From the NCBI GenBank assembly GCA_900548005.1, contig URIZ01000010.1, forward strand, positions 1 through 64,000: 64,000 nt of DNA, given 5' to 3'. This stretch comes from an uncultured Eubacteriales bacterium. GTDB lineage: Bacteria > Bacillota > Clostridia > Christensenellales > CAG-917. Below the pieces are notes generated by a model, which worked only from the letters and a program-made list of their open reading frames with translations, searched no databases and was not told the DNA's origin. Position 1 is the first letter of the stretch; each line of letters starts with the position of its first letter. Shown here piece by piece: positions 7,087 through 15,960 of the stretch. Position numbers and translations under genes: made by a program.

Positions 7087-7470
7087 ATGAAAAAAGTAAT
7101 CGTCGCAATTCAGAATACGCTCGTTTGCGAAGCGGTGACGGGCGCATTGCAAAAGGCGGGCTTTTTTGTGGAAAAATCGCTTTCGCAAGATCCCGACAAG
7201 ATTGCGGCTGCGTGCGAAACGTTTTTTGCGGACGTGCTTTTGATGGACGCGGGGCGCGCAAGGGACAAGTCTTTCGATCGCCGTATGGAGACGATCCTGC
7301 GTTCAAAAAAGGAAGATCCGTCTTTGAAGGCGGGGCTTTTGTGTGACAACGTTTCCGATCCCGAAATTGCTCAAAGAGTGAAGCGGGCGATGGAAACGGG
7401 GCTGATCGACATTTTCTTTTACGAGTCCGTGCAGACGGACTATCTTTGCGACGTGGTGGACTCGCTGTGA
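7087..7470 (+). CDS. Stand-alone pseudo-receiver protein
   Basis: A 127-residue protein with the alternating strand/helix pattern of a response-regulator receiver (MKKVIVAIQN, ADVLLMDAG, SLKAGLLCD, LIDIFFYESV) and no output domain. Asp54 sits at the phospho-acceptor position (LLMDAG), but the usual acidic pair after strand 1 is replaced by Q9-N10 and the conserved Lys after strand 5 is absent (FFYES). Phosphorylation is therefore doubtful. AGAAAGAAGA precedes the ATG. It lies between the two-component operon and the lipoprotein genes and may act as a binding partner or a decoy; no direct evidence. Confidence 0.65.
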   Translation: MKKVIVAIQNTLVCEAVTGALQKAGFFVEKSLSQDPDKIAAACETFFADVLLMDAGRARDKSFDRRMETILRSKKEDPSLKAGLLCDNVSDPEIAQRVKRAMETGLIDIFFYESVQTDYLCDVVDSL

Positions 7471-7543
7471 GCAAAGATTGACGAAACGATTTTGACGGGT
7501 GGCAATCGCCCCCTAAAAAATAAAAATAATAGGAGATTGTCTT

Positions 7544-8560
7544 ATGAAAAAAACAATCAGAATGATTTTGAGCCTTGTGCTCGTGCTCGTTTTGGGAGCG
7601 GCTTTGCTCGTTGCGTGCAACAACAAAGGCGGAGAAGAGCCCGAAACGCATACTTATTCAACAACCTGGTCGAGCGACGCAACGTATCACTGGCACGATT
7701 GCACCGTGAGCGGTTGCGGCGAGCAATTCGACAAAGCGGAGCACGTTTGGGACGAAGGCACCGTCACAACGCCCGCCACCTTTACGAGCGACGGCGAGAA
7801 GACCTACACCTGCACCGTCTGCCAGAAGACGAAAAAGGAAACCGTCACCATGGAGTATATCGACGTCAACTTCGTGAAATCGGATGCCGAAGTGCAGACG
7901 AAAGTCAGATTTACCGTGGCCGCGTCAGGCACCTATTACTTCCGCTACGAAGTGCAGGACTGCGGTTTTGCCAACGGCTACTATTGGATCAATATGAAGA
8001 AGGTTGACGGCACTCTGCAACAGACCGACACCAACCATGCGCAAGCAAAGATTTACGACGCAAACAAACAACTTGTCAAAGAAGGCCTTCAAACGCAAGC
8101 GGCAGGTCAATTTATGGCGGTGAGCGATGAAGACGCGCAAACCCGCAAAGGATTGATGGACAACGGCGTCAAATATCTTGAAATGCCTTTCGTCACTCCG
8201 GGCGAGTACGAGATGATCGTCACACACTTTGCCGAAATCGACTTTACTGCTCTCGATTACAGTGACGGAAGCTTCTCGAAAACAAACGTAACGTTGTGGG
8301 ACAACTCTTACAAATATTACTCGATTACGTTGACGGATGAAATGCTGGCGGGCGGCTACTACGGTACTGATTTGCAACTCAATGCGTCTCCCGCAACCGG
8401 TCTGACCTGGCAATTTGTTGACGCAGACGGCAACCCTGTTGAAAAGAAAGAAGGCGACACCGACACCTATTACAGCACACCTGCGGCAGGAACGTATTAT
8501 ATCGTCATCTATTCCGCAACCAAGCAAACGGGAGTGACGGTCAGCGCAAGTCTTTGCTGA
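7544..8560 (+). CDS. Lipoprotein with His/Cys-rich module
   Basis: A 338-residue secreted lipoprotein: basic N-terminus, hydrophobic stretch (residues 7-22) and lipobox LLVAC with acylated Cys25. Residues about 40-104 form a module with WSSDATYHWHDC, SGCGEQF and CTVCQKTKKE, a His/Cys pattern repeated in the next two secreted proteins. The rest (about 105-338) looks beta-rich with paired glycines and aromatic residues (GTYYFRYE, GTYYIVIYSA), like bacterial pre-peptidase or cell-surface sandwich domains, but I recognise no named family. The ribosome binding site is TAGGAG (7530-7535). It is presumably anchored to the outer face of the membrane. Confidence 0.8.
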   Translation: MKKTIRMILSLVLVLVLGAALLVACNNKGGEEPETHTYSTTWSSDATYHWHDCTVSGCGEQFDKAEHVWDEGTVTTPATFTSDGEKTYTCTVCQKTKKETVTMEYIDVNFVKSDAEVQTKVRFTVAASGTYYFRYEVQDCGFANGYYWINMKKVDGTLQQTDTNHAQAKIYDANKQLVKEGLQTQAAGQFMAVSDEDAQTRKGLMDNGVKYLEMPFVTPGEYEMIVTHFAEIDFTALDYSDGSFSKTNVTLWDNSYKYYSITLTDEMLAGGYYGTDLQLNASPATGLTWQFVDADGNPVEKKEGDTDTYYSTPAAGTYYIVIYSATKQTGVTVSASLC

Positions 8561-8616
8561 CGGAACGAAACGATTTGCAAACAGAATTGATAAAAACGAC
8601 AAAACTTAATAATCTG

Positions 8617-8642
8617 CGCAAACGCCCGAATAGGCGTTTGCG
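8617..8642. terminator. 10-bp perfect stem-loop after the lipoprotein gene
   Basis: CGCAAACGCC (8617-8626) pairs with GGCGTTTGCG (8633-8642); followed by TATACATTTTT, a weak T-tract. It is just upstream of the next gene's ribosome binding site, so it could also be a leader structure. Confidence 0.5.
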
Positions 8643-8669
8643 TATACATTTTTGCGGGAGGATAGAAAT

Positions 8670-10487
8670 ATGAAAATTCGCACTCGATGGATATTTACAA
8701 TTATTCTGTGTTTGCTTATAGCTATTCCGTTAGCGGCATGCGACGTTTCGACCGCCACACCGAGCGGCACGCTTGAAAGCCAAAACGGCGTTACGATCGA
8801 AGGAACGTTCGAGGACGGCGCGGCGTTAGAGGCGGTGGAAGTGGTAGGCGAGGATAAAATTCTTGCGCTTCAATCGATTGCCGAAGAAAAGTACGATACA
8901 GACGGGAAAGTTTACGTTTACGATATTTCTGTCGTCAAGGACGGCGCAAAGGTACAGCCGAGCGGCAAAGTAAAAGTTACCGTTTCCGTGCCGGATATCG
9001 ACACAAGCAAAACATATACGGTGTATCACATCAAGGACGACGGAGCGGTCGAAAAGATTAAGCCCACGGTGCAAAGCGGAAAAGTGATATTTGAAACTGA
9101 CGGCTTTTCTTGCTTTATTATTGCACCCGACGCGCAATCGGGCGGTGAAATTGAAGAGCCTAAAAAGCAGGTAAACGTCAGCATCAATATACTTCCCTTG
9201 GCGGAATGCGGAATGCTGAAAGTCAACGGCACGCTGTATGAAAACGCGGCAAGCTATAAAACGACGCACACCGAGGGCGAAAGAATCACCGTGGAAGCGA
9301 TTGCGACAAGCGGACATCACTTCGGTTTCTGGGGTGAGGATGAAGTGCTTTCACGCCAACCTGTGTATGAGTTTACCGTAGGTGCGGAAAATATCAGTTT
9401 TGCGGCAAACTTCACGGGACACAACGTGCAGTATTCGGAAATCACAGACGACGCACACACGGAAAAGTGCAAATTCGGCGATTATACGGCAACCGTGGCG
9501 CACACGTTTGCAGATGAAAAAATCATTACCGAAGCCACTTGTCAGCACGCGGGCGAGAAAGAACTTTCCTGCGTTTGCGGAAAGACCAAAACCGAAGCAA
9601 TACCGATTACAGACCACAACTATCGGGACGGTGTTTGCACCATGTGCGGAAAAACGCAGACTTACGTCCGCGTCAACGCCAACGGCGTGGCAAACCCCAA
9701 CGGCGAGTATATAAAAATGGGCAAGACCTATTGCGAACAGGTAAAAGACGGCAATCTTGAAAACGCGCTTATGGAAAAAGCCGGCAGTCCATATTTAACG
9801 CTTGAAAACTGGACTCCGTTCGACTTCGGCAACGGCGACAGCGGCAAAAACGCAACCACGTATTATTGCGACGTCGAATACAACGGTCTTAATTACCGCG
9901 GCGTGTATATCAAAGATTATCGTAAGGACAACGACAGCGCTCAAACGACGAACAGCCGCTACTGGACGGGTACCTATTGGTTTGAACAGCGCGACGCCAT
10001 GTGGCAAATCGTGAAAGAAGAGGACGGCAAAGCCTATCTCGTCAGCAAAGAAATCTGGATCAGTCAGCGCTTCGCCGAGTCGGACGAAGGCGAGCTCACC
10101 TACGAAAACAGTTGGATTCGTTCTTGGCTGATCAATACGTGGATAAACGAATTGTTTACACCCGCGCAACAGGCGATTTTGCAGGGCAACGAAGCCTGTT
10201 TCGGCGACAAGATATTCTTGCCGAGTTCGGATGAGATCAGCATTAACAATCCCAAGCCGTTCGGGCTTTACAGGTATCCGTTCTGTCTGGGGGCGTATAA
10301 AGAAGTGTTGCAAGGTTACGGCGACAATTATTGCCCGTATTGGTTGCGCGACGGAATCGAAAAAGGGGAAAACGACAAAAACTACGTTACCTGCGTCGCT
10401 TCCTGCCCGCCGTTCGACCAAACAACTCAATATCTTGCCACGAAGACGTTTGTCGGAGTCGTGCCGGCAATCATAATCGAGCTATAA
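8670..10487 (+). CDS. Lipoprotein with InlB-like repeat and DUF6273-like domain
   Basis: ATG 8670 is preferred over an in-frame TTG at 8652 because GGGAGG (8656-8661) is correctly spaced for it. The 605-residue protein has a lipobox IPLAAC (Cys24), a beta-rich N-terminal domain, and an InlB/Listeria-Bacteroides-type repeat at about 165-250 (HTEGERITVEA, HHFGFWGEDE, ISFAANF). A Cys-pair module follows (ATCQHAGEKELSCVCG, CTMCGKTQTY). The C-terminal domain resembles DUF6273: WQIVKEEDGKAYLVSKE, SWIRSWLINTWINELFTPAQ. These modules occur in surface proteins of gut Clostridia. Role unknown; presumably exposed on the cell surface. Confidence 0.82.
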   Translation: MKIRTRWIFTIILCLLIAIPLAACDVSTATPSGTLESQNGVTIEGTFEDGAALEAVEVVGEDKILALQSIAEEKYDTDGKVYVYDISVVKDGAKVQPSGKVKVTVSVPDIDTSKTYTVYHIKDDGAVEKIKPTVQSGKVIFETDGFSCFIIAPDAQSGGEIEEPKKQVNVSINILPLAECGMLKVNGTLYENAASYKTTHTEGERITVEAIATSGHHFGFWGEDEVLSRQPVYEFTVGAENISFAANFTGHNVQYSEITDDAHTEKCKFGDYTATVAHTFADEKIITEATCQHAGEKELSCVCGKTKTEAIPITDHNYRDGVCTMCGKTQTYVRVNANGVANPNGEYIKMGKTYCEQVKDGNLENALMEKAGSPYLTLENWTPFDFGNGDSGKNATTYYCDVEYNGLNYRGVYIKDYRKDNDSAQTTNSRYWTGTYWFEQRDAMWQIVKEEDGKAYLVSKEIWISQRFAESDEGELTYENSWIRSWLINTWINELFTPAQQAILQGNEACFGDKIFLPSSDEISINNPKPFGLYRYPFCLGAYKEVLQGYGDNYCPYWLRDGIEKGENDKNYVTCVASCPPFDQTTQYLATKTFVGVVPAIIIEL

Positions 10488-10511
10488 TGGTAGCTTCTGA
10501 AAAAAACTTTT

Positions 10512-10531
10512 GCTCACGTTAAAACGTGAGC
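10512..10531. other. 9-bp perfect stem-loop before the large surface protein
   Basis: GCTCACGTT (10512-10520) pairs with AACGTGAGC (10523-10531) between the lipoprotein stop and the next start. The plus strand lacks a following T-tract; the minus strand has one. Leader structure or processing site possible. Confidence 0.4.
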
Positions 10532-10562
10532 GAAACAAAAAAACATCTTTACGAGGTGAAAT

Positions 10563-13500
10563 ATGAATACAAAATCAAAGAAAAACTTAATAGCGGGCTT
10601 GCTTTTGCTTGTCTGTATGATTGCCTGCATTGCAATCGCGATGGCAATAATGCCGACCGTCGTTTATGCGGATTCGTCAAGCCCGTACCTGCAAGTCACT
10701 TGCGGTTCGATTGACAAATCCGGCCCGGGTTGGACTTGGGATACCGACGAGAGTTATAACGGTACGCTCACGCTCAACAACTACGACGGGCAGGAAATCG
10801 CAATCGGCGGAGTCAATAACGGCAAAGTGGATGTTGTGCTTGTCGGCGATAACAAAATCACCGTCACCGCTCCGCACGGTAACAGGGCGATCAGCGTATT
10901 CAACGTTTCCACCCTTACCTTTAAGGGTAGCGGTTCGCTCACCATAGACTTTCAGCATACCGCAACGACACAAGACTATATGTACGGTATTTACATTGAC
11001 GGCGAAGGCAGTTCTAAAAACAACGGCAATCTGACGTTTGACGACAGTTGCATCGTCACCATAAAAGTTTACGGCGAAGTGGCAGCAAAAAACGGTTCGG
11101 TTGACGCAATTTACATGCATACGGACGACATCGGTTCGGGCAACGTGACCGTGGGCGAGAAAGCCACGCTCAATATCGACCTGCAGTGCGACAAAGATTA
11201 TCAGACGTACGGCATTTTCGCCAAAGGCAGCATTGCTCTCAACGGCACGGTTGATATCAAAATGGAATATACGGGCTCGGGTTCGACTTACGACACATGG
11301 AGAGACGTATATACGTCTTCTTCGTACACAACCTGCTTGATTGGAAAAAATGCAACGATCACTTCCGTATGCCCCGGAAGTTCGGGCTCGTCGCTGACCG
11401 CGTTTCCACTTGTTGCCAACGGCACTGAAATGATTTCTTCCTGGACAAAGGTGTTGACAAGCGAACAGTATTTTGAAAACGACGACTGCCTCGTCCACGT
11501 TTGGGATAAGTGCGCCAATGGCGTAAGTTTCAAAAATTACTCTTACAACAAAATCGCCACGCCCCTTACGTTTGAAGACAAGGCGGAGTACGACGTTCCC
11601 TCCACCGTTTACGGCGGAGACGTTGCTCTTTCTTCCATTGCGCTTTCGGCAAGCGGCGGCAGCGGAGAATACGTATTTTCTGTCGTGAGCGCGGCAGACG
11701 GGAATAAAAACGGCGTCGGCATTGTTTCGACCGAATCCAATTTTAATAAAATATATGTCGCTCCAACGATTAGAGGCGTAAGTGAAGCCACGGAAATCAC
11801 CGTCAGGGTGAAGGACAAATACGGATACTCGAAGACCATCACCGTAAATATCGGCGAGGTTGCCGCCCCCACGTACAGCGCAACCGTTGATCCCGTGGAT
11901 TTCGGCACGGTGAGAGTGGGATATTCTCCGGTCACGCAAGTTCCCCTACGCGTTGTCAACACGGGTACGGGGAAAATCAACTGCGACCTTAATTCCATTA
12001 CTCTCGAAGGGGAAAACGCAAGTTCTTTCACGTTAGATTACTATGCTAACCCCTATTCCGTCGGAGCGGGCATGGAGAATACTAAGTCGTGGAGCGTAAA
12101 GCCCAACAGCGGTTTGGCAGTGGGCACATACGTCGCCACGATAAAGTTCAGCGGAACACCTGAATATTCCAAGTACGGCGGATCGAGCGTGGAAGCAACC
12201 GCAACCGTCAGGTTTGTCGTTACAGAGCATGACTTTGACACTTCCACGTGGGAATACGACACGACAAAACACTGGAATCCCTGCAAAGACACGGGATGTG
12301 CAGTCCACGGCAACGAAGCCGCACATGACACCGCAGGTGAGTTGAAGAATGCAGTTGAAGCCACGTTTGATACGGACGGATACACCGGCGACAAATACTG
12401 CTCGGTGTGCGGCGCTCTGGCGGAAAAAGGCACGGTGATCCCCGCAGGCAAGTACATAAGAGAGAGCCGGGCAACCATGACTCCCGCCGCAATCACGGAC
12501 AAATTGACGGCAAACGACCTTGTCTTTGCGTCACTTGACCCGTCCAAATACACGGTTGCGCTCTGGCGCGTGTTCGATCTCACGGATAACGCTTTGAACA
12601 CCGCCAGCGGACAATATCCCAAAGACAGCAAGTTTATCGCAAATCACGAATATGCGATTGAAATCGAGTTTACCGCCGTTAGTCCTTACGTATACGATGA
12701 AATGCACGGCGATTATTGGTCGACGTTCACGCTCAACGGAAATGCAACCGATTTGGCGGCGGCGGTCCTCGTCGGTGGAGCAAGACAGCGCAGCATCGTT
12801 CTCGTTGCTGAGGACACCACCATCCCCGTCGCCGTGACGGGCGTTCAAGTGGATTTCGCTGGCGGCGAAACCATCGTCGTAAGAGACGGCGCGTACACCT
12901 TCAAAGCAACCGTTTCGGGCACCGGCGCGTTTGACAACACGGTCAAATGGAGCGTCATAGGCGGTTCGGCAGGCACGAGCATTTCGAGCGACGGCGTTCT
13001 CACCGTTGCCGCAAACGAAACCGCTTCCACTCTCACCATAAAAGCGGTTGCCAACGGAGATAGCGGCAAGTTTGCTACCAAGACGTTGGAGATCTATTCC
13101 AAAGTGACGATCAAGCAAGGCACAGGCTCCGAAGATCTTTACAAAAAGGCAGGGGAGACCGTCAGCCTCACCGCAATCGCCGCTCCTTCGGGCTATCACT
13201 TCACAGGTTGGACCAAGACGGGCGAAGGCACCTTTGCGGATAGTACCGCCAGCGAGACCGACTTTACAGTGTCCACGTCCAACGTGACGATACAGTCCAA
13301 CTTCGAGTTGCACTCCGCAACCTCGGCAACCTGGCAATCGGACGGCACGAGACACTGGCACGTTTGTGCTTGCGGTGAAGAAGTGGACGTCGCTCCCCAC
13401 GTGCCCGACCGCGCGGAAGCCACCGAAACCGAAGCCGTCACATGCACAGCCTGCGGATATATCATCACACCCGCTCTCGGACACGTTACGCACACCCCGG

Positions 13501-14108
13501 GCGAAGAATGGCTCTCGGACGATACCAACCACTGGCACAAATGCACGGGTTGCACCGAAAAACTCGGCGTTGCACCCCACACCTATGGAGATTGGACGGT
13601 CGTCACTCCCCCGACCGCGACGGTAGACGGTGAGCAGGAGCACATCTGCTCGGTTTGCGGCTATAAACAGGTCGAGAGCATTCCCGCGACGGGAGAACCC
13701 GCGCAAGTACCGGTGACTGTCACGGGCGGTAACGGCACGGGCAACTATACCGAAGGAGAAACGGTCACCATCACGGCAAACGCCCCCGAAGAAGGGAAGA
13801 CCTTTAAGGGATGGAGAGACGCGAGCGGCAATATCGTCAGCACGGATGTCACCTATACCTTCACCGTCACGGGCGAAGTATCGCTCACGGCGGTTTATGA
13901 GGACATCAACGCGGGCGGCGGCGAGCAACCCGGCGGCGGGCAACCCGGTGGCGAACAATCCGAAAAGACGGGACTTTCGGGCGGACAGATTGCAGGAATC
14001 GTAATCGGTTCGGTGCTGCTTGCGGGAATCGGCGGATTTGCAATCTTCTGGTTTGCAGTCAAGAAAAAGAAGTTCGCCGACCTGATTGCATTGTTTAAGA
14101 AGAAATAA
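10563..14108 (+). CDS. Large modular surface protein with C-terminal membrane anchor
   Basis: An 1181-residue secreted protein preceded by ACGAGGTG. Residues 1-37 are a signal peptide ending VVYADS. Then: a beta-helix-like region with many Asn/Gly turns (about 40-330), an Ig-like domain (about 345-430), a 'DFGTVRVGYSP' domain resembling ASH/choice-of-anchor folds (about 435-545), a His/Cys module (HWNPC..., about 555-620), a BIG2-like domain (about 759-842), an InlB-like repeat (847-915), two more His/Cys modules (TRHWHVCACGEE and TNHWHKCTGC), and a second InlB-like repeat (about 1049-1112). A Gly/Pro/Gln linker, one membrane helix (about 1140-1163) and a KKKKFADLIALFKKK tail end it. No LPXTG motif is present. 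Role likely adhesion or surface structure, inferred. Confidence 0.85.
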   Translation: MNTKSKKNLIAGLLLLVCMIACIAIAMAIMPTVVYADSSSPYLQVTCGSIDKSGPGWTWDTDESYNGTLTLNNYDGQEIAIGGVNNGKVDVVLVGDNKITVTAPHGNRAISVFNVSTLTFKGSGSLTIDFQHTATTQDYMYGIYIDGEGSSKNNGNLTFDDSCIVTIKVYGEVAAKNGSVDAIYMHTDDIGSGNVTVGEKATLNIDLQCDKDYQTYGIFAKGSIALNGTVDIKMEYTGSGSTYDTWRDVYTSSSYTTCLIGKNATITSVCPGSSGSSLTAFPLVANGTEMISSWTKVLTSEQYFENDDCLVHVWDKCANGVSFKNYSYNKIATPLTFEDKAEYDVPSTVYGGDVALSSIALSASGGSGEYVFSVVSAADGNKNGVGIVSTESNFNKIYVAPTIRGVSEATEITVRVKDKYGYSKTITVNIGEVAAPTYSATVDPVDFGTVRVGYSPVTQVPLRVVNTGTGKINCDLNSITLEGENASSFTLDYYANPYSVGAGMENTKSWSVKPNSGLAVGTYVATIKFSGTPEYSKYGGSSVEATATVRFVVTEHDFDTSTWEYDTTKHWNPCKDTGCAVHGNEAAHDTAGELKNAVEATFDTDGYTGDKYCSVCGALAEKGTVIPAGKYIRESRATMTPAAITDKLTANDLVFASLDPSKYTVALWRVFDLTDNALNTASGQYPKDSKFIANHEYAIEIEFTAVSPYVYDEMHGDYWSTFTLNGNATDLAAAVLVGGARQRSIVLVAEDTTIPVAVTGVQVDFAGGETIVVRDGAYTFKATVSGTGAFDNTVKWSVIGGSAGTSISSDGVLTVAANETASTLTIKAVANGDSGKFATKTLEIYSKVTIKQGTGSEDLYKKAGETVSLTAIAAPSGYHFTGWTKTGEGTFADSTASETDFTVSTSNVTIQSNFELHSATSATWQSDGTRHWHVCACGEEVDVAPHVPDRAEATETEAVTCTACGYIITPALGHVTHTPGEEWLSDDTNHWHKCTGCTEKLGVAPHTYGDWTVVTPPTATVDGEQEHICSVCGYKQVESIPATGEPAQVPVTVTGGNGTGNYTEGETVTITANAPEEGKTFKGWRDASGNIVSTDVTYTFTVTGEVSLTAVYEDINAGGGEQPGGGQPGGEQSEKTGLSGGQIAGIVIGSVLLAGIGGFAIFWFAVKKKKFADLIALFKKK

Positions 14109-14434
14109 CCGGCATTAAACAATAGGCATTAAACAATCACCCCTTGCCTTTAGGGGCAAGGGGAAAGCAAACGGAGATAACAATAAGAAAAGATCAAGAA
14201 ATGTCTTAATAACGTTTCAGCGACGCATGTAATGGTTGATATTACGTTAGCGGAATAATCAAAGAGAGCAATGAGCCGTTCGGTTTCCGAGCGGCTCAAA
14301 TTGTAAAATAGGGGTATGATGCTTTATCTTATCGTTGGGTGGTGCTTTAATTGCACAAAATCAGCAATATGAGTTTTTTATAAATTCTTTGAATTTATAG
14401 GCACAGTTTAGTAGCAAAAAATTCTCGAAGAAAA
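14109..14434. other. Gene-free region with two stem-loops
   Basis: No coding sequence recognised. CCCCTTGCC (14140-14148) pairs with GGCAAGGGG (14155-14163), but no T-tract follows. A second imperfect hairpin, GAGCCG...CGGCTC, lies at about 14275-14299. Confidence 0.4.
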
Positions 14435-14469
14435 AATAATACGAACTCATTATCTGAGTTCGTATTATT
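14435..14469 (-). terminator. Original tRNA-Lys(TTT) terminator, displaced by integration
   Basis: AATAATACGAACTCA (14435-14449) pairs perfectly with TGAGTTCGTATTATT (14455-14469). On the minus strand the stem is followed by TTTTTTC. It lies next to the 25-bp copy of the tRNA-Lys 3' end at 14476, so it is where the tRNA terminator would have been before the element inserted. Confidence 0.65.
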
Positions 14470-14475
14470 GTCATT

Positions 14476-14500
14476 TGGTGACCCACCGGAGATTCGAACT
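14476..14500 (-). repeat. Left attachment site (attL), copy of tRNA-Lys 3' end
   Basis: 25 bases identical to the acceptor and T-arm end of tRNA-Lys(TTT) at 17154-17178. Beyond it (14501 on) the sequence no longer matches the tRNA. Confidence 0.85.
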
Positions 14501-14701
14501 GTGCAAAAAATAGTTGATTTTTGCGTGATATGTACTGATAATAGTACATTCAACCGCTTGAAAAATATCGCCGTCAAGGCGATTTAGCGATAGCGTAGAA
14601 CAAGCGCACCGGGGTGCGCAACTGCCGTATGGTTATTGCGTGGAAGATGTCCTTTGTAATTGTACGTGATAGCCGTTGCAGGTGTCTTTGTTGCAAAAGA
14701 A

Positions 14702-14747
14702 TTTGTCGGGGGATCGGGGGTGCTTCAAGCACCCCGTCACCGACAAA
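14702..14747 (+). other. Nested palindrome upstream of rep, candidate replication origin
   Basis: Outer arms TTTGTCGG (14702-14709) and CCGACAAA (14740-14747) enclose an inner GC-rich hairpin, GGGGTGC (14717-14723) with GCACCCC (14729-14735). Such extruded hairpins are typical nicking sites for HUH replication initiators. It is 37 bases before the rep start. Origin function is inference. Confidence 0.5.
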
Positions 14748-14784
14748 TACTTAACTTGATTATAGGTATTTAACTTTCCGCAAA

Positions 14785-15567
14785 ATGCCTACAAATAATC
14801 CCCTTGAAAATATCAAAAGTCGCATAATCGTGTCGGGCAACGTTGTTGAGATTACAACGTATGAGCGTGGATATTTTAAGAATTATCACGATGCAAAAAA
14901 AGTTGGTCGTTCTAGCAAAAATACCACTAATGAAGATAAATCTTTTAACCGTGAAAAAGTGTTGCAACGTGCAAGGGCTCGTGTGCGCCGTCTTGCGTGC
15001 GCTAACCCTCAATTAAATAAATTCTTTACACTTACATTTGCCGACAATATCACCGATTTGAAATATGCAAATAATCAATTTTGCAATTTTGTCAAACGTC
15101 TAAATAGATACCTTGCGAAAATGAAAAAAGATAAAATGCAATATATAGCGGTTGTCGAGTTTCAAAAGCGTGGTGCAATTCATTATCACTTGCTTTGCAA
15201 TCTTCCGTTTATATCCGCAAAGATGTTGCAAGAGATTTGGCAGAATGGTTTTGTTAAGATTAACAAGATTGATGACGTTGACAACGTGGGTGCGTATGTA
15301 ACGAAGTATATGTCAAAAGACAATGAAGACGAAAGACTTGTTGGCAATCGTTGTTATTTTACGTCACAAGGCTTGCAAGAGCCTACAACGGTAGAAGAAA
15401 ACGGAGTAGAAAACACAATTACGCATTTGTTGCTTGCTGGTGACATCGAATTACAAAAAGAGCCTTACAAAAACACGTTTTATAATGAGCATTTCGGGAT
15501 GATAGAATATACCCAACTAACGCTTGTAAAGCCTTTTAGCATATCTTTGTTAAATGTACAAGATTAG
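14785..15567 (+). CDS. Rolling-circle replication initiator (HUH endonuclease)
   Basis: A 260-residue protein with the three HUH Rep motifs in order and normal spacing: motif I FFTLTFAD (80-87), motif II IHYHLL (132-137; the metal-binding His-Tyr-His is 133-135), and motif III YVTKYMSK (171-178, with Y171 and Y175 as candidate nicking residues and K174). The sequence resembles the 'rolling circle replication-associated protein' group related to G2P/ORF2 Reps of small phages and plasmids. No helicase domain is present, so a host helicase would be needed. The start lacks a strong ribosome binding site, so the N-terminus is uncertain. It faces the XRE gene tail-to-tail with a 4-base overlap. Confidence 0.85.
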   Translation: MPTNNPLENIKSRIIVSGNVVEITTYERGYFKNYHDAKKVGRSSKNTTNEDKSFNREKVLQRARARVRRLACANPQLNKFFTLTFADNITDLKYANNQFCNFVKRLNRYLAKMKKDKMQYIAVVEFQKRGAIHYHLLCNLPFISAKMLQEIWQNGFVKINKIDDVDNVGAYVTKYMSKDNEDERLVGNRCYFTSQGLQEPTTVEENGVENTITHLLLAGDIELQKEPYKNTFYNEHFGMIEYTQLTLVKPFSISLLNVQD

Positions 15568-15938
15568 AATCCAAAACGCTTTTTGTATTCTTCATAATAT
15601 TTGTCATATAAGTTTTCTATCTCTTTGCCGAAACCGTCTTTGTGTTCGAGAGATATTTTGAGTTGTTCTTTTTGAAAGTTTTTATCATTGCCAACAATAT
15701 CTCTGATTAACTCGGGAGCAAGCATTGCTTTTATTTTGTCATATCCGAGCATTTCGTGCGGAGATACATTAAATATTATGCAAATCTTTATAAATGTATC
15801 AAAATCGGGTTCACGTTTTCCGCTTGTCCATTGGCTCACGGTATTTTGTTTTACTCTCAAAGCGTAGGCTAATTGTGTTTGAGATATCCCACGTTCTTTC
15901 ATTATTGCCGATAGTTTTTTTGCAAATTGATTATACAT
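15564..15938 (-). CDS. XRE-family repressor of the integrated element
   Basis: A 124-residue regulator. Residues 5-60 are a Cro/CI-type HTH (FAKKLSAIMKERGISQTQLA, VKQNTVSQWTSGKREPDFD), followed by a charged helical C-terminus (EKDGFGKEIENLYDKYYEEY-like) of unknown role and no peptidase domain. TAGGAG precedes the ATG. It is divergent from the integrase gene; two TCTCA-N3-TGNGA sites lie between the promoter boxes of both genes, so it probably represses both itself and the integrase. Tail-to-tail overlap with rep. Confidence 0.85.
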   Translation of the reverse strand: MYNQFAKKLSAIMKERGISQTQLAYALRVKQNTVSQWTSGKREPDFDTFIKICIIFNVSPHEMLGYDKIKAMLAPELIRDIVGNDKNFQKEQLKISLEHKDGFGKEIENLYDKYYEEYKKRFGF

Positions 15939-15960
15939 ATTTGTAGCTCCTAATTAAAAA

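Noticed and set aside
10677..13958. Long minus-strand open frames (420 and 475 codons) opposite the large surface protein gene
   Set aside because: They are antisense to a gene with signal peptide, recognisable domains and a ribosome binding site; their products are Arg/Val/Cys-rich and match no family.
13905..14108. Sortase (LPXTG) anchoring of the large surface protein
   Set aside because: The C-terminus has a linker, one membrane helix and a long basic tail, but no LPXTG-like motif before the helix.
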